From: JAJFKJ01 sp964443025
GTDB lineage: Bacteria > Pseudomonadota > Gammaproteobacteria > JABCZS01
NCBI GenBank assembly: GCA_964443025.1
Contig: CAYUEL010000021.1
Span: 1 to 20,432, forward strand
Direction: 5' to 3'
Length of the DNA stretch: 20,432 bases
Positions 20,221-20,432 of this stretch are shown one piece after another. Made by a program: the position numbers and the translations under genes. The stretch's first letter is position 1, and the number at the start of each line of letters is the position of its first letter. The notes beneath the pieces are model-generated. The model worked only from the letters and a program-made list of their open reading frames with translations, had not been told where the DNA came from and searched no databases.

Positions 20221-20432
20221 GCCGCCTCCAGGGTTGAATGATTCCGCGACATTGATTTATGATTCATTGCTTCAATAAAACTTAATGTTTCTTGCTCAAG
20301 GGCAATGGAAAGTGTGTCCACTTGGCGCTGAAAATAACGGTGCACAACCATCGTAGGAATTGCGACCATTAAACCGGCCGCGGTGGTTAACAAGGCTGTT
20401 CCAATTCCGCCGGCTAATGCTTGTGCCTGTCC
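20217..20432 (-). CDS. exbB: ExbB/TolQ/MotA family proton channel protein, C-terminal part
   Basis: The last 71 codons of a gene running out of the window (5' end beyond 20432). It contains the conserved final helix of ExbB/TolQ proteins (GGIGTALLTTAAGLMVAIP) and a cytosolic tail (VHRYFQRQVDTLSIALEQE). The stop TGA overlaps the exbD ATG by four bases. It is not covered by a complete reading frame here because it has no start within the window. Confidence 0.9.
   Translation of the reverse strand, partial: GQAQALAGGIGTALLTTAAGLMVAIPTMVVHRYFQRQVDTLSIALEQETLSFIEAMNHKSMSRNHSTLEAA

Overview
The window looks like the chromosome of a low-GC gammaproteobacterium. Gene content fits the Legionellales/Coxiella side of the class: a yqjDEK-like membrane cluster, a Bcr/CflA transporter, a short-form cytochrome bd oxidase, a YqjG-type hydroquinone reductase, and several large membrane proteins I cannot place. 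The taxonomic placement is an inference from general look, not from a marker gene. A run of ten N at 1057-1066 shows this is a draft scaffold. I see no rRNA, tRNA, CRISPR array or insertion sequence.

Left part (1-6053). The tail of an unknown gene ends at 424 and is followed by a long imperfect inverted repeat (427-574). Three small membrane or stalk proteins follow (712-1469), laid out like E. coli yqjD-yqjE-yqjK, the middle one cut by the assembly gap. Next come a Bcr/CflA-type MFS exporter and a DUF502 membrane protein in one operon, facing a MarC-family protein whose 3' end overlaps DUF502. MarC diverges from an exported SH3/NlpC-P60 cell-wall hydrolase that is translationally coupled to a rhomboid protease.

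Middle (6107-14715). Two large unrecognised multi-pass proteins (608 and 539 aa) run rightward. The second meets, tail to tail with a 9-bp overlap, a cyclic-nucleotide-binding/patatin phospholipase of the NTE type. Divergent from that is a complete cydA-cydB-DUF2474 operon. The DUF2474 subunit is only 39 codons long (13876-13995). A small unknown protein with a proline-rich tail follows.

Right part (14663-20432). A third large unknown membrane protein (572 aa, minus strand) overlaps the proline-rich protein by 53 bp at the 3' ends. It is driven by a promoter whose -10 lies inside a very good Fur box, so it is probably iron-repressed. Divergent from it is a glutathionyl-hydroquinone reductase. 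Then, on the minus strand and reading leftward from the window edge, come exbB (partial)-exbD-dps, two short unknown proteins, and a Phd-type antitoxin/VapC toxin pair with a palindromic operator.

Shared threads: a recurrent TGC-extended -10 promoter motif, two genes whose predicted transcript would start almost on the ATG (leaderless-like), three convergent gene pairs with overlapping 3' ends, and an iron/redox theme in the right half (Fur box, ExbB/ExbD, Dps, hydroquinone reductase, bd oxidase).
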